A DNA stretch of 32,747 bases from Rhodococcus tibetensis (GTDB lineage: Bacteria; Actinomycetota; Actinomycetes; Mycobacteriales; Mycobacteriaceae), in NCBI RefSeq assembly GCF_024438035.1, contig NZ_JANFQF010000035.1:1-32747 (forward strand). Reading direction: 5' to 3'. Of the stretch, positions 7,990 to 17,176 are shown piece by piece. The notes beneath the pieces were generated by a model. It made no database searches. It was not told the origin of the DNA and worked only from the letters and a program-made list of their open reading frames with translations. The translations under genes were made by a program, and so were the position numbers. Within the stretch, counting starts at the first letter, position 1; each line of letters opens with the position of its first letter.

Positions 7990-8121
7990 GATGGTACTGA
8001 CCCGGCGTCGAGGTCGACGCGGTGAAGGGCACGACCGGGTCACGGTGTCGCCCGGGGCGGCGCCACCGGGCGGCGATCCGGACCGGGCGGTGACCGGCGA
8101 CCCGATGCGATCGCCCGCCGC

Positions 8122-10060
8122 TCATTCCCCGCCGGGTTCCGGGTAGAGGAATCGGCGGGTGACGAGATGTTTGGTATCGGTGAGGGTTTCCTCACTGATC
8201 CGGCCGGTGTCGTCGAGGGTCAGCAGCACGTTCATCCCGGCGGCCGGGTAGCCGAGCGCCAACCGCACGGTCCCATCCTGGTGCGGCAACCGGACGGCCA
8301 GCGGGGCGGTGCCATCGGCGTACGGTTCCTGCGCCAGGAAGAAGTCGGCGGGCAGGTCGAGTCGCCGCGGCTCGGGTGTGGCGCCGGTGGTGTCGCTGGT
8401 CACCGTCTCGTAGACGGTCAGCTCGCCCTCGGCGCGGGTCGCGGCCACGGCGCGGGCCAGGTCGTCGCCGCCGGGCGAGGTGGGCCAGGGCACGAGCAGG
8501 CTGACCGTGTCGCCCTGCCAGCCCGCCGCCCCCGCGCCGAGGGTGAGCACGTTCTCCCCGCCCTGCCAGGTGACCGGTGCGAGGAAACAACCCGGCCCGC
8601 ACCCGCGGAGGGCGAGTGCACTGTCGTCGCCGCCCGCGGCGGCGATCCGTCCGGACAGGGTGAAGTCCTGATCCGGTTCGACGGCGTAGTAGTCGCCGCG
8701 CCGCGGGGTGGACAGCCGCACCACCAGTTGCCCGTCGCTGGCGGCGACGGACACCCCGATCTGCCCGGCGAGGGCTCCCAGCGGCAGAATCGGACCGACC
8801 GGCGGTGGGGGTCCCGGTTGCTGGGAGCTGCCGGCGGGGGTGGTGGAGACCAGGGCGGCGCTGGCCGCCAGGACGGCGATCAGCAACACGCTCTCGGCCC
8901 GAATCGGGTTCCGCAGCGTCGCTGATCGTTCCGGGGTGCGCAGCGAGCGCCGGGCGATCAGCGCCACCGCCGAGGCGGCGGCGACCAGCACCAGTTTGAC
9001 CACCAGCACCTGACCGTAGGTGGTGGTCAGCAGCGCGGAGACCGGAATCAGCAGTAGGGCGGAGACGGTGCCGGTGGCGACCACGACCAGGAAGGTCCAC
9101 ACCGCCACCCGGGTGTATCCCGCCACCACCCCACCGCACCGCGGCCCGTTCGCTCCACCAGGCGACCACGGCGCGGGCCGTGTGCAGCAGGGCGCCGACC
9201 CAGATCGCGGCGGCCGCCAGATGGATCGCGGTCAGCGCGCCGCCCCACCCGGGTGAGGCGATGTTGGCGTGCGAGCGCACCCCTTCCGCGGCGATCACCA
9301 GCAGCAGCGGTACCGCAGCCCACCCCCGCCGCCCGGTGGCGGCCAGCGCGGCGGCCAACGCCAATCCTGCCGCCTCGGTGAGCACGATCAGGCCCGCACG
9401 TTCCTGCCACAGCGCACTCATCGTGCCGGCGGATGCGGCCAGTACCGCGCCGAGGCCGAGGACGCCGGCCAACCCGACGAGGGAACCTGGAACTATCCAG
9501 GACCGCAGCGGCGGGAGCGCCAAATTCTCTTGCCGGGCGGTGGTGGTCACCCGTTCGGCGATCAGGCCGCCGAGTGCGAGGGCGAGCCCGAGGAAGAGCA
9601 ACCATCGCAGCGCGGCATCGCGCCAGGACGTCGACTCGCCGTCGGCCGCGCGAGTGTCACCGGTCAGGGCGAGACCGACGGCGAACCGGAAATCCTGCTC
9701 GACCAGGTCGCCGTCGGCGCCGGTGACCTGCCAGCGCACGGTGTAGGTGCCCGGTGCCAGCGTGTCGGCCGGGCGGGCGGTGAGAACACGCCCCTCCCGT
9801 GCGGTCTCGGCGACCCCCATCGGCACGGTGCGGCCGTCACTGCCGGTGACGACGATCGCGGGCGCCCCGGGAGTGACCGGCTCGTTGAACATCAACGTGA
9901 TCGTGGGTGGGGAGTCGGCGACCGCGGTGTCCGGCCCGGGGTCGGTGAACAGCAGGGTGGGATGGGCGCTGGCCGGCCCCGCCCCGGCGCCCGCCAACGC
10001 GACCGACGCCAACATCAGGACCACGAGGGCGCGAAGCAGAGGTCGGGCGGCAGTGGGCAT
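8122..10060 (-). pseudogene. copCD: CopC–CopD copper resistance fusion, frameshifted
   Basis: Begins with a signal peptide and a mature CopC-like domain starting AHPTLLFTDPGPD. NEPVTPGAPAIVV and GTYTVRWQVTGADGD follow, then CopD helices including RSHANIASPGWGGALTAIHLAAAAIWVGALLH. Near 9129–9132 the frame breaks: the minus strand reads TGGGGTGG, and removing one G restores VRWVVAGYTRVAVW and joins the second half, which continues to 8122 with three more helices and a soluble C-terminal domain. The restored product would have about 645 residues. As written, the first frame runs on meaninglessly to 8192. The usual His in the CopC motif DGH-PV is D-L here. CopC/CopD proteins bind periplasmic copper and may import it. 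Start is six bases after the propeller gene. Confidence 0.85.
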
Positions 10061-10066
10061 TCCGGG

Positions 10067-10894
10067 TCAGTTCAGGGTGTAGAGCGCCTGGGAGGTGGCG
10101 GCGTAGGCGGTGTCGTAACTGGCCGCGGTCAGCGCGTCGACGGTGCCGACCTGGGCGCGTTGTTGCCAGTCCCGTCCTTCTCGGCTCCGCCAGGCGTATC
10201 CGTCCTCGTCGATTCCCCACAGGGCGTCACCGGCACCGGCGATCATCAGCAGGCGCGGGGCATCCGGGGCTGCCGAGAACGTGCGGGCGGCGTCGGTGCT
10301 GTGCTGGAGACCGCTCGCAGTGATCGCCCAGATCCCGGAGGTGGTGGCCGCCAGCGCGGCCGCACCCAACTTCGCGCCCGGGGTCCAGGTGGTGCCGTTA
10401 TCGGTCGAAACGAGCAACCCGTCCGTGCCGTCGAACCCGACGAGGACCCGACCGTCCGTGGTGAGGGCATGAAAATCGACCTCTCCGGCTAGGGAGCGGT
10501 CCATCCAGCTCACCCCCCGGTCGGTGCTGCTGCGCAGCCCCAGGGGGTTGGCCGCGAAACTGGAGGGCCCGGGATGACCGGAGGCGAAGAGACTGGCGGT
10601 GTTCGGCACGCCGGTCAGCCCCATGAAGTCGTCATCGGAGGCGCCGACGCGGGACGTGGCGCCGGAGGCGTCGATGGCGAAGATGCCCGTGTGCGTGCCG
10701 GCCAGCACGGCGCCGTCCTCGCCCACGTGCAGTCCGTGCAGGTGGGACAGTTCGGAGCTGAACTCCACCGTCGGCACGGAGCTGTCGGGTTTCGTGGCCT
10801 CGTCGGCCCCAGAGGTGCAGCCGGTGAGCAAGAGCAGGGCAGCGATGCCGGTGGGCAGCAGGGTGCGGGTGATCCGGTGGGCTGGCATCTTCAC
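10067..10894 (-). CDS. F510_1955-type beta-propeller lipoprotein
   Basis: 275 residues from GTG 10894 (ATG 10888 is an alternative). The signal peptide ends in a lipobox (LLLTGC). The rest is built of repeated propeller blades with sialidase/BNR-like motifs: SHLHGLHVGEDGAVLAGTH, LGLRSSTDRGVSW, GLLVSTDNGTTWTPG, SGLQHSTDAARTFS and YAWRSREGRDWQQ. Actinobacterial annotation calls these F510_1955 family glycosylhydrolases, but no glycosidase residues can be assigned here. It lies between the multicopper oxidase and CopCD genes on the same strand, so a role in extracellular copper defence is likely but undefined. Confidence 0.8.
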   Translation of the reverse strand: MKMPAHRITRTLLPTGIAALLLLTGCTSGADEATKPDSSVPTVEFSSELSHLHGLHVGEDGAVLAGTHTGIFAIDASGATSRVGASDDDFMGLTGVPNTASLFASGHPGPSSFAANPLGLRSSTDRGVSWMDRSLAGEVDFHALTTDGRVLVGFDGTDGLLVSTDNGTTWTPGAKLGAAALAATTSGIWAITASGLQHSTDAARTFSAAPDAPRLLMIAGAGDALWGIDEDGYAWRSREGRDWQQRAQVGTVDALTAASYDTAYAATSQALYTLN

Positions 10895-10976
10895 ATCTCA
10901 TTCTGTGCTCGACGGGGAGGAACTCGGGATCAGGGGCGCACCGACAGCGCACCTCGGATGTCGATGTGGCAGGGGT

Positions 10977-12524
10977 CTATTTGGTGTAGGACAGGGTGGT
11001 CATCATCCCGGCCTCACCGTGGTAGAGGTTGTGGCAGTGCACTAACCACTGACCGGGGTTGTCCGCGTCGAGGTCGACCTCGACGCTCTGGTTCGGCAGC
11101 ACCAGGGTGGTGTCCTTGCGGGGGCCGGCGCCCTGGCCGTCGACGACCTGGAAGGTGTGCCCGTGCAGGTGCATGGGGTGAAACATCATGGTCTGGTTGA
11201 CGAACCGTAGCCGCACCCGCTGACCCTGGGCGATCTCGAGTGGGGTGTGTTCGCCGTAGGTGGCGCCGTTGATCGTCCACCGATACCCGGACATGTCCAT
11301 CCCCAGCAGCAGCTCGTGCACCCGGTCCGGGCCCCGGCGGTCGAGCCGGACATCCTCGCGGGCGCGCAGCGCCAGGCCGGTGATCGGGGGAGCGTCGAGC
11401 TCGGCGGGACGGATGACCGGATCGAGTCGCCCGCCGGCCCCGGTGCGGACCACCGCGAATCCTTGGCCCTGCTTACCCTCCGCGGAGGCGACGAGGGGGA
11501 AGACCCCGTCACCGAGCGTGACGATCGCATCGAACCGCTCACCCATGCCGATCAGCAGCGACGACCCGGTGACATGTTCGACCGGATATCCGTCGCTGTG
11601 GGTCACGGTCAGCTGATGGCCACCGACGGCGAAGCGGAACGCGGTGTCCGCCCCGGCGTTGATGATCCGCAACCGCACCCGCTGACCGGGGCGGGCCCGA
11701 ACCGTGAACGGGTCGGTGCCGAGGGTGCCGTTGATCAGGTAGTAGGGGTAGTGCACGTCGCCGGTGTCGGCGCCGAGCGGGTTCGCGGGATCGACCGGTG
11801 CCCCCATGCCCATCCCGGTCATGCCGCCGTGGCCCATTCCCATGCCGCTCATCGGCATCCCGCCCCGGCGCAGGGCGTCCAGTTGTTGGTCCGGGGTGCC
11901 CCCGGCCACCCCGTCGAGCCAGTCGTCGAGAACCAGAACCGCCTCGAGGTCGTAGTCACCGCCCTCGGCGGGATCCTCCACGATGACCGGAGCGTAGAGG
12001 CCCCGGTCGAACTGCATCCCGACATGGGGGTGCAGCCAATGGGTACCGGCGTCCGGGGCGAGGAACTCGTAGGTGAACGGGCTGTGCGGGGCGACGGCGG
12101 CCTGGGTCAACCCGGGCACCCCGTCCATGTCGTTGCGCAGCGCCACGCCGTGCCAGTGGATGCTCGACTCCGCCTCGAGGTCGTTGTTCAGCTCGGCGCG
12201 CAGCAGATCCCCGCGGCGCAACCGGATTTCCCGGCCGGGAACCCGGTCGCCGTAAGCCCAGGTATCGACCTGGACACCGCCCAGGTCGATCCGGGTCGGG
12301 CGAGCCTGCAGCGATGCCGTGACCGTGTTCCCGGTCCCGATATCGGCGCGGCGGACCTGCTCAGCCGCCCGCACCGCCGCCGAGTCGGGGCCGATGGCGG
12401 TGGGCGCCGGTCCGCCGCCGCCGCCCCTGCTGCACGCGGCCGCCGTCGCCGCGGCCCCCAGGCCGGCCAGCGCCAGAAAGTTCCGACGCGACAGGCGGGC
12501 GGCGCCAGGAAACGGTTCGATCAA
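10977..12524 (-). CDS. mmcO: Tat-exported multicopper oxidase
   Basis: 515 residues from a TTG start at 12524–12522, chosen because AGGAG lies seven bases upstream; no ATG precedes the export signal. SRRNFLALAGLG (12–23) is a twin-arginine signal and AAAC (28–31) a lipobox, so it is exported folded and probably lipid-anchored. Copper ligands are complete: HWHG (123–126), HWLHPH (162–167), HPMHLHGH (449–456) and HCHNLYHGEAGM (496–507, including the type 1 Cys 497). A Met-rich loop (223–241, GMPMSGMGMGHGGMTGMGMG) resembles that of CueO and is expected to bind Cu(I). The enzyme should oxidise Cu(I) to Cu(II). Gene context equals mmcO (Rv0846c) of M. tuberculosis. A 26-bp BlaI-type element lies 65–90 bases upstream. 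Confidence 0.93.
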   Translation of the reverse strand: MIEPFPGAARLSRRNFLALAGLGAAATAAACSRGGGGGPAPTAIGPDSAAVRAAEQVRRADIGTGNTVTASLQARPTRIDLGGVQVDTWAYGDRVPGREIRLRRGDLLRAELNNDLEAESSIHWHGVALRNDMDGVPGLTQAAVAPHSPFTYEFLAPDAGTHWLHPHVGMQFDRGLYAPVIVEDPAEGGDYDLEAVLVLDDWLDGVAGGTPDQQLDALRRGGMPMSGMGMGHGGMTGMGMGAPVDPANPLGADTGDVHYPYYLINGTLGTDPFTVRARPGQRVRLRIINAGADTAFRFAVGGHQLTVTHSDGYPVEHVTGSSLLIGMGERFDAIVTLGDGVFPLVASAEGKQGQGFAVVRTGAGGRLDPVIRPAELDAPPITGLALRAREDVRLDRRGPDRVHELLLGMDMSGYRWTINGATYGEHTPLEIAQGQRVRLRFVNQTMMFHPMHLHGHTFQVVDGQGAGPRKDTTLVLPNQSVEVDLDADNPGQWLVHCHNLYHGEAGMMTTLSYTK

Positions 12525-12576
12525 TGCACAACTCCTGTTCGAGCGCAGCGGACGGCACGGGACACCTCGGCCGAGC

Positions 12577-12620
12577 ACCCCACCCCAATCTACGTAGTTG
12601 CATAGTAGATGGGGTGGGGT
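12577..12620. promoter_or_regulatory. multicopper oxidase operator: long dyad with shared BlaI-type element
   Basis: ACCCCACCCCA(A)TCTAC and GTAGATGGGGTGGGGT are inverted repeats (16 bp with one extra A) around an 11-base centre. On the minus strand, 12614–12589 reads CCCCATCTACTAT-N5-TACGTAGA, identical outside N5 to 17102–17127 in front of the blaI/small-peptide pair. It lies 53–96 bases upstream of the oxidase start, a place that fits promoter control. The shared sequence strongly suggests that both promoters are bound by the same regulator, most simply the BlaI-family protein. Confidence 0.7.
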
Positions 12621-12651
12621 GGGGTCTAACCAGGGCGTGGACCCGGTGTTC

Positions 12652-13941
12652 TCAGCTCGCGGCCGGTACCTCGTCGGTCTCGGTCACCGCGGGTTCGGCC
12701 GGTGGCGGGGAGAGTCGGGCGGAGCGGTCGAGCAGATACAGGGCGGCCACACACACCGCCCCGACGACGGTCAACGCCACCCAGATCAGCGCACCCAGAT
12801 CCGCGTCGCGCAGGGTCCCGAAGACGGCCCCGGTGCCCAGGTTGCCGAGCAGGATCCCGACTCCGACGACGGTGTTGTAGAAGCCGTAATGGGTGGCCAC
12901 CAGCCTGCCCCCGGAGAGGGCGACGACCGTGTCCATCTCGAACGGGAACACCGCGGCGGTGCCGACCGCCAACAGGGCGGCGGTGAGCACCAGGGCGCCG
13001 CCGGCGGCCCACCCGCCGGCGGTGGCCGGGCCCGGTAGCGCGATCAGCGGCAGGAACGCCAGTGCCATGATCGCCATGCCGACGACCAGGGACCGCCCCG
13101 AACCCCACCGGCGGGAGAACCAGGAGGTGATCCGCAGCTGCCCGGCGATCGCCACCACGCCTGAGACCACGAACAGCGAGGTCACCAGTGCGGTGTCGGA
13201 CCGGCCGTCCCCGACCACGACCGCCGCCTGCAGGGGCAGCGCCAGATAGATCTGGAACGAGAGCACATAGGACCCGATCATCGCCAGCGCGAACAGCACG
13301 AAGGGCCGGTTGGCGACCACCACCCGCCAGTCCTCGAGTACCGACGTCTTGGCCGTGGGCGTTTCGGCCCGGTGCGCGGGGAGCGCCCAGATCTGCACGA
13401 TCGTCAGCACGGCGAAGACCGCGGCCGCGGCCAGCGAGGTGACCCGGAAATCGAGGGTGGTCAGGGCGAGACCGATCAGCGGGCCCAGCAGAATCCCGGC
13501 CTGATAGAACACGTTGAACACCGCGAACGCCTCGACCCGCCGTGGCCCCGCGTCGGCGGCCAGATACGCCCGCACCGCCGGATTGAACAGCGCACCGGCG
13601 AACCCGGTGGCCACCGAGGCGAGCAGGATCGCCGGCAGTGATTCCACGGCCGCGAGCAGCACGAATCCGGCGACCCGCAGCAGGCAGCCGGCGACGATCA
13701 GGGGTTTGTAGCCGAGGCGGTCGGCGAGGGTGCCGCCGAGCAGGAACATTCCCTGCTGGGAGAAGTTCCGCATACCCAGCACCAGCCCGACCGCCCACGC
13801 CGCCAGCCCGAGGGGTCCGGCCAGGTACCCGGCCAGATACGGCATCAGCATGTAGAAACCCACGTTGATGGAGAACTGGTTGACCATCAGCACCTGGCTG
13901 GGCCGGTCGAAGCTGCGGAACTGGGTCAGAAGGTTCTTCAT
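12652..13941 (-). CDS. MFS transporter of the cysK2 operon
   Basis: 429 residues with about 12 hydrophobic segments. The MFS loop motif appears as [13 protein letters not shown] (about 80–92), and [10 protein letters not shown] and [16 protein letters not shown] are also typical. The ATG (13941) overlaps the cysK2 stop in an ATGA arrangement, so the two are translationally coupled. In M. tuberculosis the MFS gene Rv0849 follows cysK2 (Rv0848) in the same way within the copper-induced lpqS operon. The substrate is unknown; export of a cysteine or sulfur compound, or of a metal complex, is a guess from context. The C-terminal tail is hydrophilic and acidic. Confidence 0.88.
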   Translation of the reverse strand: MKNLLTQFRSFDRPSQVLMVNQFSINVGFYMLMPYLAGYLAGPLGLAAWAVGLVLGMRNFSQQGMFLLGGTLADRLGYKPLIVAGCLLRVAGFVLLAAVESLPAILLASVATGFAGALFNPAVRAYLAADAGPRRVEAFAVFNVFYQAGILLGPLIGLALTTLDFRVTSLAAAAVFAVLTIVQIWALPAHRAETPTAKTSVLEDWRVVVANRPFVLFALAMIGSYVLSFQIYLALPLQAAVVVGDGRSDTALVTSLFVVSGVVAIAGQLRITSWFSRRWGSGRSLVVGMAIMALAFLPLIALPGPATAGGWAAGGALVLTAALLAVGTAAVFPFEMDTVVALSGGRLVATHYGFYNTVVGVGILLGNLGTGAVFGTLRDADLGALIWVALTVVGAVCVAALYLLDRSARLSPPPAEPAVTETDEVPAAS

Positions 13942-15050
13942 GACACGCTCTCTGTGGGATCGACCACGGTGGCGCACCGGGTCCAGGACGTCACGATCTG
14001 GTCGGTCGGGTGGTCGATGGTCGCCGGCTCGGTCGGCGGGTTCGCGTTCAGCAGTCCGTGCTCGGCGCAGTAGTCGTCGTTGTAGATGGTGTCGAAGTAG
14101 CGTTGCGGGCCGTCGGGGAAGACCGCCGCGACCCGGGTGCCCGGGGGGCTGGTACGGGCGATCCAGCCGGCGGTCAGGGCGACGGCGCCGACGCTCCAGC
14201 CGCCGCTGGCGTGGTGGGTGGCCGCCAGGGTGCGGCACGACCACACCGCCTCGTGCGGGGCCACCCAGTGCACTTCGTCGAAGGCGGGATAGTCGATGTT
14301 GTCGGGATAGATACTCGAGCCCAGTCCGCGCATCAGCCGGGTACTGGCGGGTTGCCCGAAGATGGTCGATCCGACGGTGTCGACGCCGACCAGTTTCAGG
14401 TCGGGGTAGAACTGGCGCAGCACCCGGGCCACACCGGCGGAGTGCCCGCCGGTGCCCACCGAGCACACCAGTGTGTCGACGTGGCCGAGCTGGGCGATGA
14501 GTTCATGAGCGAGCGACTCGTACGCGGCGACGTTGTCGGGGTTGGTGTATTGATCCGGGCACCACGACCCGGGATGGGTGCCGAGGAGTTCACCGACCTT
14601 CTCGCGCCGGGCCTGCTGCCAGCCGCCGGTGGGATGCGGTGTGGTGACCAATTCGACGTGGGCGCCGTAGGCGGCGAGCATCCGGTGCACGATCGGTTCC
14701 AGGCCGGGGTCGGTGACGAGGGTGACGGGATGGTGATGGGTGATTCCGGCCAAGGCCAGGCCCAGGCCGAGGGTTCCGCTGGTGGATTCGATGATCATCG
14801 CCCCGGGGGCGAGGTCGCCGCGGGCCTTCGCTTTCTCGACCATGTGCAGCGCGGGGCGGTCTTTCATCCCACCGGGATTGCTGCCTTCGAGTTTGGCCCA
14901 GAAGCCGCGGCCGGAATCGGCAAACGGTTCACCGATCCACAGCACGGGGGTGTTGCCGACCATGGTGCTCGGTTGCGGGCACCGGTGGGCGGCGGCCGGC
15001 AGCGGGGCGGCCGGTGGTGGAACGAGTGTGGAGGGAACAGCACTGTTCAT
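13938..15050 (-). CDS. cysK2: PLP-dependent cysteine synthase family protein CysK2
   Basis: 370 residues. The fold-type II PLP signature is clear: [15 protein letters not shown] with the PLP lysine at about residue 63, the substrate loop STSGTLG near 109, and the PLP phosphate loop GTGGHSAG near 199. An N-terminal extension of about 25 residues is unusual for CysK but fits this subfamily. M. tuberculosis CysK2 makes S-sulfocysteine from O-phosphoserine and thiosulfate (known for that protein); the same reaction is inferred here from gene order. The ATG has no good ribosome site but overlaps the stop of a small upstream frame (15047–15121), which may deliver ribosomes. It is coupled to the MFS gene downstream. 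Confidence 0.88.
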   Translation of the reverse strand: MNSAVPSTLVPPPAAPLPAAAHRCPQPSTMVGNTPVLWIGEPFADSGRGFWAKLEGSNPGGMKDRPALHMVEKAKARGDLAPGAMIIESTSGTLGLGLALAGITHHHPVTLVTDPGLEPIVHRMLAAYGAHVELVTTPHPTGGWQQARREKVGELLGTHPGSWCPDQYTNPDNVAAYESLAHELIAQLGHVDTLVCSVGTGGHSAGVARVLRQFYPDLKLVGVDTVGSTIFGQPASTRLMRGLGSSIYPDNIDYPAFDEVHWVAPHEAVWSCRTLAATHHASGGWSVGAVALTAGWIARTSPPGTRVAAVFPDGPQRYFDTIYNDDYCAEHGLLNANPPTEPATIDHPTDQIVTSWTRCATVVDPTESVS

Positions 15051-15121
15051 GATGAGAAAAATCCCTGTATGTGACTGCGACGACGGCAGTGGGTGAGTGA
15101 TGGCAGCACGAGCTGGGCCAC
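15047..15121 (-). CDS. possible 24-residue leader ORF coupled to cysK2
   Basis: A GTG at 15121 follows GAGGA at a nine-base distance and opens a 24-codon frame ending in TGA that overlaps the cysK2 ATG (ATGA). The peptide contains THCRRRSHI, with one Cys codon followed by three Arg codons. Actinobacterial sulfur genes are often preceded by short leader peptides with Arg/His/Cys-rich ends that tune expression to cysteine supply. This frame resembles them in place and make-up but has only one Cys. Its coupling to cysK2 would explain the missing ribosome site of that gene. The evidence is limited to position and start signals. Confidence 0.4.
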   Translation of the reverse strand: MAQLVLPSLTHCRRRSHIQGFFSS

Positions 15122-15156
15122 GAGGAGGAGTCCTCAGATGGCCTGCGGGCTGCTGA

Positions 15157-15576
15157 TCAGCACCTGTTGATACAGAGTTCGTTCAAGACGGTCCGGCCGT
15201 GCCGGATGGGAATGGGCAGATCCGGCGGGGCCCGCGGAGTACGCGGCGCCGACATCACCACCAGCACCACCGCCAGGGCCATCGCGACGACCGCGGCAAC
15301 GGTCAGCGGGCGGAGCGGATTGTCGGATCGGGGCATGGCGACGACGGTGTGCGCCTCGTGCGGCACGTGGGTCGATCCGTCGTCGATGTGCGCATGCCCG
15401 GCGGTGAGCTCCTCGGCCGGAAGGGCCGACGAGGAGGAGACGTGCACGTCCTCGCCCTCGTGACCGTGCGCGAGGAAGATGGCGCACTGGGCGATCGTGT
15501 GCGCGAGCAGGTACAGGACAGCGGCGACCGCAACTACCGTCCGCATACGCGGGGGGCGTATCGCAAGTGCCGTCAC
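15157..15576 (-). CDS. LpqS-like membrane-anchored protein
   Basis: 139 residues from GTG 15576 (ATG 15546 possible). A hydrophobic stretch (about 12–35) is followed by a His-rich region ([29 protein letters not shown]), a second helix (about 92–110) and the tail [25 protein letters not shown]. The tail aligns with the ending of M. tuberculosis LpqS (Rv0847): PP, then GR/G..L, then a Cys near a final Arg. Gene order LpqS–CysK2–MFS is the same as Rv0847–Rv0849. LpqS is copper-induced through RicR in that species. The molecular role is unknown; extracellular copper binding by the His-rich loop is plausible. Confidence 0.65.
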   Translation of the reverse strand: MTALAIRPPRMRTVVAVAAVLYLLAHTIAQCAIFLAHGHEGEDVHVSSSSALPAEELTAGHAHIDDGSTHVPHEAHTVVAMPRSDNPLRPLTVAAVVAMALAVVLVVMSAPRTPRAPPDLPIPIRHGRTVLNELCINRC

Positions 15577-15800
15577 AATTTCTCGACTGTAGCAGCCGTG
15601 ACCTGGGCGTTGGTCCAGATAACTCGGGGATGCGTGGGTGCGCGCGGTCGATCCCCGCTGGTCACCAGGCCGCTGGCAGGCACCACATGTTTCCGGTCAC
15701 CTCGAGTACGGTCAGGGCGATCGGTGCGGCGGTCAGTGCGGCGACCACGGCCGCCGACAACACCCGCACCCGCAGCTTCGCGGACCGCGGCCGGGGGAGG

Positions 15801-16622
15801 CTAGTCGTGCGGCCCGGTCCAGGAGGGCGATGTTCCGGCGCCGAGGGCACCATCGGGTACCTGCGCCGGAGCGCACAACGCGATCAGACCCGTCAACAGA
15901 GTCCGCGACCCGTGCACCCGGGCGGCGCAGTCGTCGGCACACATCTCCAGCAGGCGAGCCACTTCCATCGCGCCGGCGGCGAACAAGGTGACGCCGGGCA
16001 GGGCGGCGGCCAGCACCCGCAGGACGGCGAGTATCTGCGCGTGATGCCCGGCCAGATGAGCCCGCTCGTGTGCGAGGACAGCCTGGACCTGCCGGTCATC
16101 GAGGGCGGCGAGTGCGGCGGTGGTGATCACCACGGCGTGCGGGCGACCTGCAGCGCAGTAGGCGACGCGCTCGGCGTTGTCGATGACCACCGCATCGACG
16201 CCGGACACCCGACGGCCGATCAGGCGGGCGCGGCGGGCGTGTCCGTGAGTTCGCATGCGCAGTCGCACCAGACCCGCAGCGAGTCGGCCTCCGATCCACG
16301 CTGTGGCCGACACCACCGCCGCGGCTACCGCGACTCCCACCATCTCGAAGGCGGTGTCGGCGCCACCAACCGTCTCCTGCAGGCGGGCCAGGCACGCGCC
16401 GATCATCGACCCGCCGGGAAGAGTTCGGTACCGGAGCAGGTCGGAAACAACCAGCAGTGCGGCCATCGCCCACGAGAGCACCACGCCGGCGATCGCCGCC
16501 GTCCAGGCGAGCACGCCCAGCCAAGGGGCGAGGCCGCCATGGGTCAGGCGCCGCAGCACCGGCGGACCGAGAACGGCCACGAGCCCACTGAACAGCAGGA
16601 AACACGCAGCTGCACTCATCAT
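15801..16622 (-). CDS. M56 family metallopeptidase (BlaR1-like), C-terminus probably frameshifted
   Basis: 273 residues as written. Hydrophobic segments lie near 4–22, 32–62 and 92–115, and the zinc motif HERAH (about 185–189) is in LAHERAHLAGHH. The ATG overlaps the stop of the BlaI-type gene (ATGA), the standard BlaI–M56 pairing in which the protease inactivates the repressor after a signal. No penicillin-sensor domain is present. The frame stops at 15801, but an expected last helix (RVRVLSAAVVAALTAAPI, ending MWCLPAAW) is encoded in another frame down to 15662, after LDRAARLASP in a third frame. Two single-base indels near 15800–15825 would give a normal product of about 320 residues. The truncated protein lacks this helix. 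Confidence 0.85.
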   Translation of the reverse strand: MMSAAACFLLFSGLVAVLGPPVLRRLTHGGLAPWLGVLAWTAAIAGVVLSWAMAALLVVSDLLRYRTLPGGSMIGACLARLQETVGGADTAFEMVGVAVAAAVVSATAWIGGRLAAGLVRLRMRTHGHARRARLIGRRVSGVDAVVIDNAERVAYCAAGRPHAVVITTAALAALDDRQVQAVLAHERAHLAGHHAQILAVLRVLAAALPGVTLFAAGAMEVARLLEMCADDCAARVHGSRTLLTGLIALCAPAQVPDGALGAGTSPSWTGPHD

Positions 16623-16999
16623 CGGGCGGCGTCCTCCTCGGCGGCCATCCGCTGCAACGCCACCCGAAGACCGGCGGCCTCCTCCTCGCTCATCTGCTCG
16701 AAGAAGTGGGTCAAGACCACATCCGACCTGCCGCCGGAGTGGAAGGCCTCCCGCATCAACCGGGCGCTGTGCTCCTCCCGGGTCAGGGTGGGCCAGTACC
16801 GGAACGCCTTGCCGCTGCGCTCGCGCTCGAGCCATCCCTTGCGGTGCAGGTTGTCCATCGTCGACATCACCGTGGTGTACGCGATCTCGCGGCTGGCGGC
16901 CAGGTCGTCGAACACCTCACGGACGGTGGTCGGTCCGTCTCGATCCCACACCCGCTCCATCACTACCGCTTCGAGTTCTCCGAACCCGCGAACCCGCAT
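16619..16999 (-). CDS. BlaI/MecI/CopY family transcriptional repressor
   Basis: 126 residues from ATG 16999, with GAAGG seven bases upstream; longer starts in the frame have no such support. The winged helix is clear: FGELEAVVMERVWDRDGPTTVREVFDDL, AYTTVMSTMDNLHRKGWLERERSGKAFRYWP (about 40–75), then a dimerising C-terminal helix region (SARLMREAFHSGG, MSEEEAAGLRVALQRMAAEE). The family represses beta-lactamase or copper genes (CopY) by binding dyads of TAC...GTA type. No C-terminal CxC metal motif of CopY is present, so signalling probably runs through the overlapping M56 protease. Its promoter region holds the 26-bp element 17102–17127, also found at the multicopper oxidase promoter. Confidence 0.9.
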   Translation of the reverse strand: MRVRGFGELEAVVMERVWDRDGPTTVREVFDDLAASREIAYTTVMSTMDNLHRKGWLERERSGKAFRYWPTLTREEHSARLMREAFHSGGRSDVVLTHFFEQMSEEEAAGLRVALQRMAAEEDAAR

Positions 17000-17101
17000 G
17001 CTGTTGCCTTCCCGCCGTCGTGTTGTCCCAGCGTACGACGCTCCCGTGCGCCTCGATGCGGCCCCGCCAGCGCCGGGACCAGGGCGGAGCCGCCACCACC
17101 G

Positions 17102-17127
17102 CCCCATCTACTATCTACGTACGTAGA
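17102..17127. promoter_or_regulatory. BlaI-type operator between the blaI gene and the Met/Cys peptide gene
   Basis: CCCCATCTACTAT-N5-TACGTAGA, containing the perfect 14-bp palindrome TCTACGTACGTAGA (17114–17127). The non-N positions are identical to the element at the oxidase promoter (12614–12589, minus strand). TATATT follows at 17131–17136 and could be the -10 box of the plus-strand peptide gene, placing the palindrome where a repressor would block RNA polymerase. The divergent blaI start is about 100 bases away, so autoregulation is likely. Confidence 0.7.
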
Positions 17128-17176
17128 CCGTATATTGGTGGGCGGATCATTCCCGCACGAAAACAGGAGACACGCC

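Noticed and set aside
8192..10060. CopCD as a complete 622-residue protein in one frame
   Set aside because: After about residue 310 the frame becomes Gly/Arg/Pro-rich nonsense, while the correct CopD continuation lies in the next frame.
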